NCBI RefSeq assembly: GCF_001458195.1
Contig: NZ_CYPU01000006.1
Location: forward strand, 62,001 to 126,000
Direction of reading: 5' to 3'
Length of the DNA: 64,000 nucleotides
Source of the DNA: Ruegeria atlantica
Lineage (GTDB): Bacteria > Pseudomonadota > Alphaproteobacteria > Rhodobacterales > Rhodobacteraceae
Under the pieces are notes generated by a model. It searched no databases. It was not told the DNA's origin and saw only the letters and a program-made list of their open reading frames with translations. Of the stretch, positions 1-9,258 are shown piece by piece (positions within the stretch are counted from its first letter, which is position 1; every line of letters begins with the position of its first letter). Made by a program: the position numbers and the translations under genes.

Positions 1-286
1 CGTCGAAATTGCGCGCGATTACCGAGCCCGCGCCGAACCAGAACGGATCGCCCGAGGCCAGAACAACCGTTGGGCGTCCGCGAAACCCGGTCAGGATCGG
101 CAGGCCGTTGGAAAAAGGCACGGGCCAATCTACGCGCTGTGCGCCTGTGTCGGGGATCAGTGACAAATGGCGCGGCGGCCCCATGATGATTTCGGCACGC
201 TCCAGTACTTGACGACTTGCGGGTGACAGGCCATCCAGTCCATCTTCGCCCAAGCCCAAAACGCTTAGCCACGGAGCTTCATGCAT
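1..286 (-). CDS. cobL: CobL, precorrin-6Y C5,15-methyltransferase (decarboxylating), N-terminal part
   Basis: Methylates precorrin-6Y at C-5 and C-15 and decarboxylates it in the aerobic cobalamin pathway. Only the first 95 codons are in the window; the gene runs off the left edge. The N-terminus MHEAPWLSVLGLGEDG is the usual opening of the CbiE-type methyltransferase domain, followed by an ASGDPFWFG stretch typical of SAM-binding tetrapyrrole methylases. Its ATG (284-286) overlaps the ATG of divergent cobK (285-287), so each gene's promoter must lie in the other gene or further away. It is probably reached by transcription from the riboswitch-controlled cob operon reading through antisense of cobK. 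Confidence 0.88.
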   Translation of the reverse strand, partial: MHEAPWLSVLGLGEDGLDGLSPASRQVLERAEIIMGPPRHLSLIPDTGAQRVDWPVPFSNGLPILTGFRGRPTVVLASGDPFWFGAGSVIARNFD

Positions 287-1034
287 GACCAACCTCCTGA
301 TCCTTGGTGGCACGACCGAGGCAAATGCACTGGCCAAAACCTTGGCCGATCAGGGCATCCCGGCAACCTATTCCTATGCCGGTCGGGTAGACAATCCAAG
401 ACCGCAGCCCCTGCCGGTGCGTGTTGGAGGGTTCGGCGGCGTCGAAGGCCTGACCCGTTACCTGACGGACCACGCGATCACTCATGTAGTCGATGCCACC
501 CATCCCTTTGCCGCGCAAATGAGCACAAACGCCATTTCTGCGTGTCGCGAGGTCGGGGTGCCCCTTGCCGCTTTGACGCGCCCGGCATGGCGCGCGCAGG
601 ACGAAGATCGTTGGCAGCACGTTTCTGATATAGTCGCGGCGGTTACCGCCTTGAGCGGTCCAAAACGGCGCGTTTTTCTGGCCGTTGGCCGCCTGCATCT
701 TGAAGATTTCGCGGCTCAGCCCCAACATCACTTCTTGCTGAGGCTGGTGGATGAACCGGATGCACTGCCGCTGCCCGATTGCGAGGCGATCGTGTCGCGC
801 GGACCTTTCACCGAAGCAGGGGACCGGGCGCTGATGCTGCAGCATGGCATTGAACTGGTTGTGTCCAAGAACTCTGGCGGCACCGGTGCACGCGCCAAGC
901 TGGATGCCGCGCGCGCTCTGGGCGTACCGGTGCTGATGATTGACAGGCCGACCCTTCCGCAAAGGACCGAATTGTCGAACGTGACGCAGGTTCTGGACTG
1001 GTTGGCTCATTCCGGGGTGAACCTCGGGGTATAG
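285..1034 (+). CDS. cobK: CobK, precorrin-6A reductase
   Basis: NAD(P)H-dependent reduction of precorrin-6A to precorrin-6Y (dihydroprecorrin-6) in aerobic B12 synthesis. The 249-aa length is normal. The N-terminus MTNLLILGGTTEA is the family's dinucleotide-binding opening, and DATHPFAAQMS is the conserved central motif, so the start is secure. It is the only cob gene here on the plus strand. Its 3' end overlaps the end of cobJ by 28 bp, and its start codon overlaps that of cobL. It therefore sits antisense inside the minus-strand operon. A TTGACG at 209-214 could be a -35 box, but I see no good -10. Confidence 0.93.
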   Translation: MTNLLILGGTTEANALAKTLADQGIPATYSYAGRVDNPRPQPLPVRVGGFGGVEGLTRYLTDHAITHVVDATHPFAAQMSTNAISACREVGVPLAALTRPAWRAQDEDRWQHVSDIVAAVTALSGPKRRVFLAVGRLHLEDFAAQPQHHFLLRLVDEPDALPLPDCEAIVSRGPFTEAGDRALMLQHGIELVVSKNSGGTGARAKLDAARALGVPVLMIDRPTLPQRTELSNVTQVLDWLAHSGVNLGV

Positions 1035-1759
1035 ACGATCGGCGCGCTGTCACGGTTGATGACGCGCGTCAGGGATGACCCAACAATGACGACGGTTTGC
1101 ATGTCAGCCATGTCAGGCGTCGCCTCGGCCAGTGTTGAAATCCGGATCGCCTCATCCGCGCGGGATACGGCACGCGCGAACAGGATCAGGCGCTCGGGCT
1201 CGCATTCTTCGCGTAGGATTTCCAGTGTTTTTACAAAGCCTTCCGGGCGGGATTTTGAGCGCGGGTTATAAAACGCCATCGCGAAATCCGCCTGCGCTGC
1301 TAGGCGAAGACGTTTTTCAACCAGCGACCAGGGTTTCAGATTGTCGCTGAGGTTGATGGCACAGAAATCATGACCCAGCGGTGCCCCGGCCCGCGCGGAT
1401 GCCGCCAGCATCGCGGTTATGCCGGGAAGGACGTCTATGGGAATGTTACGCCACTCGGCTGGACCGTTTTCCAAGGCTTCGAACACCGCAGCCGCCATGG
1501 CGAACACACCGGGATCGCCCGAGGAGACAACGACCACGCGTTTTCCCTCAGCCGCCATCTGCAACGCGTGTTGGGATCGGTCGATCTCGACCCGGTTGTC
1601 GCTGGCGTGCAACGTCAGACCAGGGCGCTCGGCCACGCGCGCGACATAGGGGATGTAACCGACCACGTCCGTGGCATCCGTCAACGCAGCTGAAACCTCG
1701 GGGGTTACGAGATCTTCGTTACCAGGCCCAAGGCCCGCAATCTTGACCCAACCACTCAT
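1007..1759 (-). CDS. cobJ: CobJ, precorrin-3B C17-methyltransferase
   Basis: SAM-dependent ring contraction and C-17 methylation of precorrin-3B to precorrin-4. The protein is 250 aa from MSGWVKIAGLGPG. An upstream in-frame ATG exists, but the chosen start gives a 4-bp ATGA overlap with the cobI stop and puts the GLGPG SAM-binding loop at the N-terminus as in relatives. Further family motifs are SSGDPGVFAMA and the late FYNPRSKSRP. It is translationally coupled within the cob operon, and its 3' end overlaps convergent cobK by 28 bp. Confidence 0.94.
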   Translation of the reverse strand: MSGWVKIAGLGPGNEDLVTPEVSAALTDATDVVGYIPYVARVAERPGLTLHASDNRVEIDRSQHALQMAAEGKRVVVVSSGDPGVFAMAAAVFEALENGPAEWRNIPIDVLPGITAMLAASARAGAPLGHDFCAINLSDNLKPWSLVEKRLRLAAQADFAMAFYNPRSKSRPEGFVKTLEILREECEPERLILFARAVSRADEAIRISTLAEATPDMADMQTVVIVGSSLTRVINRDSAPIVYTPRFTPE

Positions 1760-2484
1760 GGCCGCCGTCCCTGACCATGCACGATGATGATCGAGAAATA
1801 GGGCGTCACCTTTTCGCATGCCTCGGACAGTTTCGTCACCACCTGGTTCGGCATCTGTGCAAACTCGACGATCCAGGCACGGTCATACAGACCAGCTGTT
1901 TTTAGCGCGCGCTTCACCTTGTCGATATTGCGTCCGATTTTCATGACAACCAAAGCGTCAGTCTGTGCCATGCGAATTGCCAGATCTTCTTCGGGCAGGG
2001 TGCCGACCAGCACCGTCAGCACATCATCGCCCCAGGTAATTGGATTACCCGTTGCGGTCCACGCGCCGGACATTCCGGTGATGGCTGGCACGACCTCAAC
2101 ATCAGCCTGATCGCGCAAGCGGCTGTAAAGATGCATGAAAGACCCATAGAAGAATGGGTCGCCCTCGCACAAAACCACCACGTCCTCGCCCTGATCCGAC
2201 AGAGCCTTCAAGTGCGCGGCACAGTCCTTGTAAAAGGCCGAGAGCAATTCGTTATAGCGCGGATCATCCAGTGGAATTTCCGTCGTGACAGGGTATTCCA
2301 TGGGAAACTCAACAGCGCTGTCCGGGATCATCCCATTGACGATCTTGCGCGCCTGACCGCTGCGACCGGGCTTGCGAAAGAACGCCACGTGGCGCGCATT
2401 GCGCAGCAGGCGGTTGGCCCGCACGCTCATCAGGTCCGGATCACCGGGGCCAAGGCCCACGCCGTATATCTTGCCGCCACTCAT
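1756..2484 (-). CDS. cobI: CobI, precorrin-2 C20-methyltransferase
   Basis: Methylates precorrin-2 at C-20 to give precorrin-3A. The 242-aa protein starts at MSGGKIYGVGLGPGDPDL, with the VGLGPGDPDL loop of SAM tetrapyrrole methylases and a CEGDPFFYGS motif about residue 105-115. The start is chosen because it overlaps the cobH stop by 4 bp; a longer reading upstream runs through cobH in another frame. It overlaps cobJ by 4 bp as well, so cobH-cobI-cobJ look translationally coupled. Confidence 0.94.
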   Translation of the reverse strand: MSGGKIYGVGLGPGDPDLMSVRANRLLRNARHVAFFRKPGRSGQARKIVNGMIPDSAVEFPMEYPVTTEIPLDDPRYNELLSAFYKDCAAHLKALSDQGEDVVVLCEGDPFFYGSFMHLYSRLRDQADVEVVPAITGMSGAWTATGNPITWGDDVLTVLVGTLPEEDLAIRMAQTDALVVMKIGRNIDKVKRALKTAGLYDRAWIVEFAQMPNQVVTKLSEACEKVTPYFSIIIVHGQGRRP

Positions 2485-3110
2485 TCGGCGCGGCTCGCAA
2501 TGGCGTTTATCGCGGCGACGGTGATGGCGCTGCCGCCCAGACGGCCCTTTACGATGCATGAGGGTACGGGCTGCGCCTCCCACAATGCGTCCTTGGATTC
2601 GACGGCACCGACAAAGCCCACCGGGCACCCGATGATGGCGGCCGGGCGTGGGCAATCGGGGTCTTCCAGCATACTCAGCAGGTGGAACAGAGCGGTCGGC
2701 GCATTACCGATCGCGACCACAGCGCCTTCCAGATGCGGACGCCACAGTTCCAGAGCAGCAGCGGATCGGGTGTTGCTCATCTCAGCCGCCAGTGGGCGCA
2801 CGCGTTCGTCATGCAGGGTGCAGATCACCTCATTTTCGGAAGGCAGGCGGAACCGAGTCACGCCTTCGCTGACCATCCGTGCATCGCACAGGATAGGCGC
2901 GCCATTCTCCAACGCGGTCCGTGCGGCTGGCACGAAACCAGGCGAAAAATGTACGAATTCTTCCAGGCCGACCATTCCGGCGGCGTGGATCATGCGAACC
3001 GCGACCTGTTCTTCATCGGCATCAAAGCGTGCCAGATCGGCCTCGGACCGGATCGTGGCAAAGCTTTGCTTATAGATCGCCGCGCCATCGGTTTCGTATT
3101 CATAGGGCAT
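2481..3110 (-). CDS. cobH: CobH, precorrin-8X methylmutase
   Basis: Moves the C-11 methyl group to C-12 to convert precorrin-8X into hydrogenobyrinate. The 209-aa length matches the family. It starts MPYEYETDGAAIYKQSF and contains RMIHAAGMV, where the His is the known catalytic residue of this enzyme. A later GNAPTALFHLL and IGCPVGFVGAVESK are conserved CbiC/CobH motifs. Its ATG shares one base with the cobG stop (TGATG) and its end overlaps cobI by 4 bp. Confidence 0.95.
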   Translation of the reverse strand: MPYEYETDGAAIYKQSFATIRSEADLARFDADEEQVAVRMIHAAGMVGLEEFVHFSPGFVPAARTALENGAPILCDARMVSEGVTRFRLPSENEVICTLHDERVRPLAAEMSNTRSAAALELWRPHLEGAVVAIGNAPTALFHLLSMLEDPDCPRPAAIIGCPVGFVGAVESKDALWEAQPVPSCIVKGRLGGSAITVAAINAIASRAE

Positions 3111-4237
3111 CAGGTGAGGTCCATAGTCATAAGTGTTTCGGGTGTCAGCCCGCGTTGGGACGGCTCATCCCCCGCGCGACCGTTTTTGACAAGATCAAAT
3201 CGTCCGTCGTTGCCGACCAGTGTGACATTTGCCGGACCCATACGGGCACAGCCTTTGGCGCAACCGGATACATGCAAACTTCCTGGGATTTGGGCGGCCA
3301 AAACGCGGGCAACTTCGCGGGTTTCCACCTGAGCTTGCGGGCAGAACGGTGCGCCGGGGCAGGCATCGGTTGTCATCAGCGGGTCGGTGCCATCTATGAC
3401 AAAGTCCGGTGCTTGTATCGCCGCCCCGCCTTCCAGCAGAATCAGCCGCCATGGGGTGACGCGCAGGGCAGTGGCTCCGCTGTTTGTAACAAGGTCTAAG
3501 AGCTGCCGCGCAGGTAATTGCCCGAACGCGGCCCCGTAAAGCGCACCCAGATCGCACTCGCCGGGTTGCGGCGGTACGCCAATGTCTTCGGGCGCGCTGC
3601 CTTGCCATCCCGCAGGCAAATCCTGCGTCGCGACCACCCGCGCCATTCGGCGGGTTTCCGGCGTGAAACGTTCAGAAAACCATCCGGCCAGAGCGATAAG
3701 GCGGTCAATCGCGTCGGTTTCTGTAACCCGGCAGCCGGTCTTGGCCCCGTCGGCGCGCAGGATGAGGCCATCAGTGCCTGCCTCGACCCGGATATCGGCC
3801 GAATCCGCCGCCAACAGGCGCTTGGGGCCAGTGTCGATGGCAAAGCCGAATTTGGGGGGCAGAGTCGGCAATTCCTCCAACCGGTCGATCAGTTCCTGTG
3901 TCAGCTGTGCGGTTCGATCACCTGATCGGTATAGGGGCGACACCAGGATATTGCGGCGCACTTCAATACCGGGCTCAGCATCCAAAAGGTTCAGTGCGGC
4001 CAGCTCGGCCAGCAATGCTTGATGATCGTCTTCTTTTACCCCGCGCAGCTGTAAATTGGCGCGGTTGGTCAGGTCGATTGTGCCATTGCCAAATTGCTCG
4101 GCCAACTCACAAAGACCACGTGTTTGTTCGGCGCTCAAACGGGCCAGACGCGGGCGCACCCGAACCACCAGACCATCGCCCGACATCATCGGCCGATGCG
4201 CACCGGGGCACCAACCTTGAACGACCGGGGCGCTCAT
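3110..4237 (-). CDS. cobG: CobG, precorrin-3B synthase (monooxygenase)
   Basis: Oxygen-dependent hydroxylation and lactone formation on precorrin-3A, the step that defines the aerobic B12 route. The 375-aa protein belongs to the nitrite/sulfite reductase-like family. An N-terminal half-domain (VRVRPRLARLSAEQ) is followed by the Fe4S4 cysteine signature DACPGAPFC and then SGCAKGCA near residues 300-345. The start MSAPVVQGW gives a 4-bp overlap with the cobN stop; an in-frame ATG 16 codons earlier lies inside cobN. Its presence, together with cobN, indicates an aerobic lifestyle. Confidence 0.93.
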   Translation of the reverse strand: MSAPVVQGWCPGAHRPMMSGDGLVVRVRPRLARLSAEQTRGLCELAEQFGNGTIDLTNRANLQLRGVKEDDHQALLAELAALNLLDAEPGIEVRRNILVSPLYRSGDRTAQLTQELIDRLEELPTLPPKFGFAIDTGPKRLLAADSADIRVEAGTDGLILRADGAKTGCRVTETDAIDRLIALAGWFSERFTPETRRMARVVATQDLPAGWQGSAPEDIGVPPQPGECDLGALYGAAFGQLPARQLLDLVTNSGATALRVTPWRLILLEGGAAIQAPDFVIDGTDPLMTTDACPGAPFCPQAQVETREVARVLAAQIPGSLHVSGCAKGCARMGPANVTLVGNDGRFDLVKNGRAGDEPSQRGLTPETLMTMDLT

Positions 4238-7200
4238 CCCAGCCCCTCCAGATCGGCCCGGATTGAGTTGCGGCGGGTGTTCCAAAGGCCCGCGTCCAAC
4301 AACGCGCGGAACCTGTCCTGCATGGCCTGATACGCGCGCGGGTTGGCCTCCTGCAAAAATGCGTCGACCTCGGTGTCGCCCAAAGTGGCGTCGTGATAGA
4401 GGTCGAACAGGTGCGGCGCGACCGTGCCTGACAGATGGGCGAAAGAGGCCAAGTGATCCAGCGTCGCCGCGATTTCCGCAGCGCCCCGGAAGCCATGCCT
4501 CTGCATGCCTGCGATCCAGCCCGGATTGGCAGCGCGGGCGTGCACGACACGGCTGATTTCTTCAGGCAGCGTTCGGGCGCGCGGGTTTTCCGGGTTTGTG
4601 TTGTCCAGATGATAAAGCTGCGCCGCGCCACCGGTGACTTTTTTGGCAGCGGCGAAACCAGCCTCGTGCGTGGCGTAATCGTTCGCCAGCAACAGGTCAG
4701 TTTCTGTCAGGTCCTGCAGATGCACGAAACTGTCCGCGTTCGAGACCCGTTGGGTAATGCCGTCCAAATCCTGTGTGATGTGTTCGCCTTCCAAAGCGAA
4801 AGAGCTGGCCTCAAGCCATGCCTCACCCGCCTGCGCGCGAGCCTCATCCGTATAGATTTCGGACAGCTGGGTCATGTTCACGCCATAGCTGCCCGGGGCC
4901 GGGCCAAAGACGCGCGCCGCCGGGGCCTGTCCGGCATAGGGGTTCCAGTCTGGCGCTTCGTCGCGTTCCGACAAGGTGCGAACAGCTTGACCATAAAGCG
5001 CTGAAAGGGTCGGGAACACATCGCGGAACAAGCCTGAGACACGCAACGTCACGTCCAGACGCGGGCGACTGAGGTCAGTGATAGGCAGCACCTCGATGCC
5101 CGACACCCGCTCGGACCCTTTGTCCCAAACGGGTTTCACGCCCAGCAGGTGCAACGCCATGGCGAACTCTTCGCCCGCAGTTCGCATGGTGGCCGAGCCC
5201 CATAAGTCTACGATCAGCCCTTTGGGATAGTCGCCTTCTTCCTGCAGGTGCCGCCGGACCAGTTCTTCGGCCAGTTTCACACCTTGGGTATAGGCCGCAC
5301 GGGTCGGAACCGAGCGCGGGTCGGTTGTATACAGGTTTCGCCCGGTGGGAAGGACGTCTGACCGCCCGCGATAGGGAGACCCGGACGGGCCTGCCTCGAT
5401 CCGTTTGCCTGCTAGCGCGTCGATCAATGCCGTGCGTTCGGCATGGGCAGAAGGAGCCGCGTCAAAATTGGCGGTGGCTTCGGGCACACGTCCAAAGATA
5501 TGCAGCCCGTCTCCGAACTGGCTTTCCTTGATGTCACAGACGAAACGATCGATCCGGGTGATCGCCTCGGCGATGCAGGTGGCCTGATCGAGACCGAGGT
5601 CGTTCTCCAGCCCGATGGCTTGCGCTTCGTCCCGAATATCTTCTTGCAGGCGGTCGCGGCGCTTGGGGTCCAGACCATCTGCGTTCGAGAACTCATCCAG
5701 CAGCGATTCCAGCCGAACCATCCGATCCGGGGTACCGCTTTCCTTCATTGGCGGTGGGATATGGCCGAGCGTGACCGCCCCGATCCGGCGCTTGGCCTGC
5801 GCGGCCTCGCCAGGGTCGTTGACGATGAAGGGGTAGATGACAGGTAGATCGCCGATCAGTACCTCGGGCCAGCATTCGTTGGACAGCGCCACAGATTTGC
5901 CTGGCAGCCATTCCAGCGTACCGTGCGCGCCGATATGGATCAGTGCATCCGCACCAAGACCTTTGCGCAGCCAAAGGTAGAAGGCCACGTAGCTGTGGCG
6001 CGGGGTACGCGACAGGTCATGATAATCGTCATCACGCAACTCGGGCGTGCCGCGTTCAGGTTGCAACGCGACCAGCGCCTTGCCGCGGCGCAGGGCGGTG
6101 AAGTGGAACGCGCCATCTGCAAAGGCCGGATCATCTTCGGGCTTGCCCCAGACGGTTTCGAGGTCTGCGCGCAGTTGTTCCGGCAAGTCTGCCAGCGCAG
6201 TCAGATATTCGCCAAGCGACCACGTAATCCGCGCATCTAGCAGCGTATCAGAAATCGGCTGGGCAGGAGCGGTGTCATACCCTTCGCCCTGCAGGTCGGC
6301 CAGCATCGCCTCGGCCGAGGCCAAAGCATCGAGGCCCACCGCATGGGCCATCTGCCAGTCTTTGCCGGGATAAGTGGACAGCACCAAGGCGGGCACCTGA
6401 TCCTCTTTGGGTTTGTCGTTCAGGTTCAGCCAGCCGGTGACCCTGTCGATGATGGCCTCGATCCGTTCCGGTTCAGCCCGGTGTGCAAAACGGGAATACT
6501 CCAGATGCGGGTCACGTTTGCCCGGTTCCTTGAAAGAGGCGATGCCTGCCGAGATCCGACCGTCCACTTCGGGCAGGACGACATGCATCGCTAGATCAGC
6601 AGGCGAAAGACCGCGCTCTGCTTCGGCCCAAGCCTGGCGACGTGAGGTGGCGAGCGCAACCTGAAACACCGGCACATCGGCGGCGTCCAGTGGCGAGGTG
6701 CCGGATGCGCCTTTGCCCGAGAATGAGGTTGCGTTGATGATCGCCGCCGGGTTCAGCGCCACGACATGTTCGCGCAGCCAATCTGCGGCAAGCGGGGCTT
6801 TCAGCGAGGGAGCGAACAGACCGACGCCCTCAAACCCGCGCGCGCGCAGGCTGCGGATCAGGGTTGCGACCGGGGCGGTGTCCGCCGATGTAAGGTAAGC
6901 CCGGTAGAACGTTACCAAGATACGCTTTGTGTCGGTGGTGAACGCTTTATCTGCCGGGACTACGCCGCGATCCGGGCACCATGTACCGCATTCGGGCAGG
7001 GTCTTGGCCCCCATCACCGGTCCGGCATAGAGACCTGCCGCAAGCGCCATTTGTGCCAAGGCCGCTTGCGCCGCGACTTCACCGCCGGTGTCACAGAGAT
7101 GCGCAAGCCGCCGCAGGGTCGAGACGGGCAGGGTGGAGTAGTCATCCAGCCGAGTATCCTCGCGCCCGTCGGCGGGTAGGACGGCCAGCGCGATGCCTTT

Positions 7201-7527
7201 AGCCTGTGCCAGCGCCAGAACTTGCTGCAAGCCATAGGACCAGTAAGGGACGCCGCCGATCAAACGGATCAGAATGCCCTTGGCGCCCTCGAGCGTTTGC
7301 TCGACATAAGTGTCGACAGACAGCGGGTGTTTCAACGCGGTCAGGTTGGCCAATCGCATCGTCGGCATGCGACCTTCGGCCCCGCCACCGCGATGCCATC
7401 CTGCCGCGAAAGCGCCAAGGTCGCTGTCCGAAAAGGACAGCACCACCAAATCCGCTGGGCTCTGGCCCAGATCGGTCGGGGTTTCGGTCTCTTCTAACCC
7501 GTGGCTTTCGCGGAAGACGACGTGCAT
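4234..7527 (-). CDS. cobN: CobN, aerobic cobaltochelatase large subunit
   Basis: Large subunit of the ATP-dependent cobaltochelatase CobNST, which inserts cobalt into hydrogenobyrinic acid a,c-diamide in the cytoplasm. The protein is 1097 aa, within the alphaproteobacterial range. It shows the family motif HIGAHGTLEWLPGKS near residue 560 and an adjacent NECWPEVLIGDLPV. The cobST genes are not in the window. Its ATG follows the cobW stop by 3 bp and its end overlaps cobG by 4 bp, so it is mid-operon. Confidence 0.95.
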   Translation of the reverse strand: MHVVFRESHGLEETETPTDLGQSPADLVVLSFSDSDLGAFAAGWHRGGGAEGRMPTMRLANLTALKHPLSVDTYVEQTLEGAKGILIRLIGGVPYWSYGLQQVLALAQAKGIALAVLPADGREDTRLDDYSTLPVSTLRRLAHLCDTGGEVAAQAALAQMALAAGLYAGPVMGAKTLPECGTWCPDRGVVPADKAFTTDTKRILVTFYRAYLTSADTAPVATLIRSLRARGFEGVGLFAPSLKAPLAADWLREHVVALNPAAIINATSFSGKGASGTSPLDAADVPVFQVALATSRRQAWAEAERGLSPADLAMHVVLPEVDGRISAGIASFKEPGKRDPHLEYSRFAHRAEPERIEAIIDRVTGWLNLNDKPKEDQVPALVLSTYPGKDWQMAHAVGLDALASAEAMLADLQGEGYDTAPAQPISDTLLDARITWSLGEYLTALADLPEQLRADLETVWGKPEDDPAFADGAFHFTALRRGKALVALQPERGTPELRDDDYHDLSRTPRHSYVAFYLWLRKGLGADALIHIGAHGTLEWLPGKSVALSNECWPEVLIGDLPVIYPFIVNDPGEAAQAKRRIGAVTLGHIPPPMKESGTPDRMVRLESLLDEFSNADGLDPKRRDRLQEDIRDEAQAIGLENDLGLDQATCIAEAITRIDRFVCDIKESQFGDGLHIFGRVPEATANFDAAPSAHAERTALIDALAGKRIEAGPSGSPYRGRSDVLPTGRNLYTTDPRSVPTRAAYTQGVKLAEELVRRHLQEEGDYPKGLIVDLWGSATMRTAGEEFAMALHLLGVKPVWDKGSERVSGIEVLPITDLSRPRLDVTLRVSGLFRDVFPTLSALYGQAVRTLSERDEAPDWNPYAGQAPAARVFGPAPGSYGVNMTQLSEIYTDEARAQAGEAWLEASSFALEGEHITQDLDGITQRVSNADSFVHLQDLTETDLLLANDYATHEAGFAAAKKVTGGAAQLYHLDNTNPENPRARTLPEEISRVVHARAANPGWIAGMQRHGFRGAAEIAATLDHLASFAHLSGTVAPHLFDLYHDATLGDTEVDAFLQEANPRAYQAMQDRFRALLDAGLWNTRRNSIRADLEGLG

Positions 7528-7530
7528 GGC

Positions 7531-8586
7531 TTACTCGGCGGCCTCGGTCACACTCACGAGGATATCGCGGATTGCGGCCTCTTTGATGTCGTCATGCTCG
7601 GCAATGACCACCAGACGCGAGCGGCGCTCTTCGCCGGGCTCCCACGGTCGGTCATACTGGTGACGAACGCGGGCACCAACGGCCTGCACCAGCAGACGCA
7701 TCGGTTTGCCCTGAACGGCGGCATAGCCTTTGACGCGCAGAATGTTCAGCTCATTGGCCAGACGTTCGATATTGGCGACCAGTTCCGCCGGGTCGGTCTG
7801 TTCCGGAAGCTCGACGATGATGCTTTGGAAATCGTCATGCTCGTGGTCGTGATGGCCGTCATGGTGGCTGGGACGCGCATCCATGTCATCCTCTGCCGCC
7901 GCCTCAAGACCCAGCACAACACGAACGTCCACGGCACCTTCAGCAACCTCAACCACGGGCAGCGGGCGCGGAGCCTCAGCCGCGATGACCTCTTTGGCTT
8001 TGGCAACGCCTTCCGGACCGGCCAGATCGGGTTTTGTCAGCAGGATGATGTCGGCGCAGGAGATCTGGTCCTCAAACACCTCGGACAGAGGCGTTTCGTG
8101 GTCGATCGAGTCGTCAGCCAGGCGCTGGGCGTCCACGGCTTCGACATTTGGTGCGAAACGCCCAGCGGCGACGGCCTCGGCGTCGGCCAAAGCGATCACG
8201 CCATCGACGGTGATTTTCGAGCGGATATCGGGCCAGTCGAAGGCTTTTAGCAGCGGTTTGGGCAGGGCGAGACCGGACGTTTCGATCAGGATGTGATCGG
8301 GGCGCGGCTCCAGCGCCATCAGCGCCTCAATGGTCGGGATGAAATCATCGGCTACGGTGCAGCAGATGCAGCCATTGGCAAGTTCCATGATGTTTTCCGC
8401 CGGGCAATCCGGAATGGCGCAGGATTTCAGGATATCGCCATCCACACCCACATCACCAAATTCGTTGACGATAACGGCCAGGCGCTTGCCCTGCGGATTC
8501 TGCATCAGGTGCTTTACCAGCGTAGTTTTGCCCGAGCCCAGAAAGCCGGTGATCACAGTGACGGGGAGTTTTTCAAGGTTGCTCAT
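7531..8586 (-). CDS. cobW: CobW, COG0523 GTPase / metallochaperone for cobalamin synthesis
   Basis: G3E-family P-loop GTPase thought to supply cobalt to the CobNST chelatase. The 351-aa protein has Walker A GFLGSGKTT near residue 12, the metal-binding CxCC motif (GCICCT) near residue 73, a guanine-binding LLTKPD, and a His/Asp-rich loop (HHDGHHDHEHDD) near residues 236-248. The C-terminal CobW domain is complete. Start MSNLEKLPV overlaps the preceding stop by 4 bp; an in-frame upstream ATG lies inside the previous gene. Confidence 0.95.
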   Translation of the reverse strand: MSNLEKLPVTVITGFLGSGKTTLVKHLMQNPQGKRLAVIVNEFGDVGVDGDILKSCAIPDCPAENIMELANGCICCTVADDFIPTIEALMALEPRPDHILIETSGLALPKPLLKAFDWPDIRSKITVDGVIALADAEAVAAGRFAPNVEAVDAQRLADDSIDHETPLSEVFEDQISCADIILLTKPDLAGPEGVAKAKEVIAAEAPRPLPVVEVAEGAVDVRVVLGLEAAAEDDMDARPSHHDGHHDHEHDDFQSIIVELPEQTDPAELVANIERLANELNILRVKGYAAVQGKPMRLLVQAVGARVRHQYDRPWEPGEERRSRLVVIAEHDDIKEAAIRDILVSVTEAAE

Positions 8587-8972
8587 TTCAGGGCTCCAAT
8601 CGGGGGAATGCGGGCCGCACAGTTTTTGCGGAAATGTTCGGGGCGTTCGCGCCATTTCACCAGACCGTCTTCAGCGGCCAGATACTTGGTGACGCCTTCA
8701 ACGATGGTCTCGACATGGTCGGTCTCGTCGAGGTTTTCATAAACGAAGGTCCATCGGGATGGGCCGCCACGCAAAACGATCGAGCATCCCTGATCACAGT
8801 TCGACAGACATTCCACCGGTTTCAGGTCGACGCCGTCCGGCAAGCCAGCCTTTTCAAGTGCTTTATGCAGCAAAGTGCCGGGTCGCTGGGCGTCATCTTC
8901 GATAGGTAACCCACGGCGGCATGTCGTGCAGACCAGCAACTCGACTGGTTCGGTCTCGGTCACGTCTCTCAT
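8583..8972 (-). CDS. DUF1636 thioredoxin-like metal-binding protein, first gene of the cob operon
   Basis: A 129-aa protein of the DUF1636 type, a small ferredoxin-like thioredoxin fold regularly found beside cobW. The cysteine pattern VCTTCR (residues 14-19) and CLSNCDQGC (around 55-63) suggests binding of an iron-sulfur cluster or a metal. The exact role in cobalt handling is unknown. Two nearby ATGs (8979-8981 and 8970-8972) are possible; the second has AAGGA about 8 nt upstream and is preferred. This start lies at the end of the riboswitch expression platform. Confidence 0.8.
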   Translation of the reverse strand: MRDVTETEPVELLVCTTCRRGLPIEDDAQRPGTLLHKALEKAGLPDGVDLKPVECLSNCDQGCSIVLRGGPSRWTFVYENLDETDHVETIVEGVTKYLAAEDGLVKWRERPEHFRKNCAARIPPIGALK

Positions 8973-9069
8973 CCCCCTCATCCTTTATACGGGGGACGGG
9001 GTTTCATGCGGGCCACGCGTCTGCACATGGACCCGACACCGGAACACCCCGCCCGGTTTCAACTTCGGG

Positions 9070-9252
9070 TGCTGGCAGGTCTCCCGGCTTGCGGATGTCA
9101 GAGGAGAGCCTCTGTCGGATGTCCCGCCTTCCCGGCCTATTGGGCCAGTGGCTTTGGGCACCCTCTCCGGTCACGGTCGCGGGGGCGGCTGTGCTTGGCG
9201 GAATAACCGCTGGCACATTCCCTTTTCATCCATCCGGGGATGGACACCAACG
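9070..9252 (-). ncRNA. Cobalamin riboswitch (AdoCbl/B12-box aptamer)
   Basis: Read on the minus strand, the conserved cobalamin-aptamer blocks occur in the right order: GAAAAGGGAAT (9217-9227), GCCGCCCCCGCGACCGTGA (9171-9189), GCCACTG (9146-9152), GGGAAGGC (9126-9133) and GCCGGGAGACCTGCC (9074-9088). Between aptamer and first gene, a C-rich run (complement of ggggg near 8991-8995) can pair with the GGGGG at the DUF1636 start region. This suggests translational control by masking the ribosome site. It would shut the whole cob operon when B12 is plentiful. Confidence 0.95.
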
Positions 9253-9258
9253 CATGCG

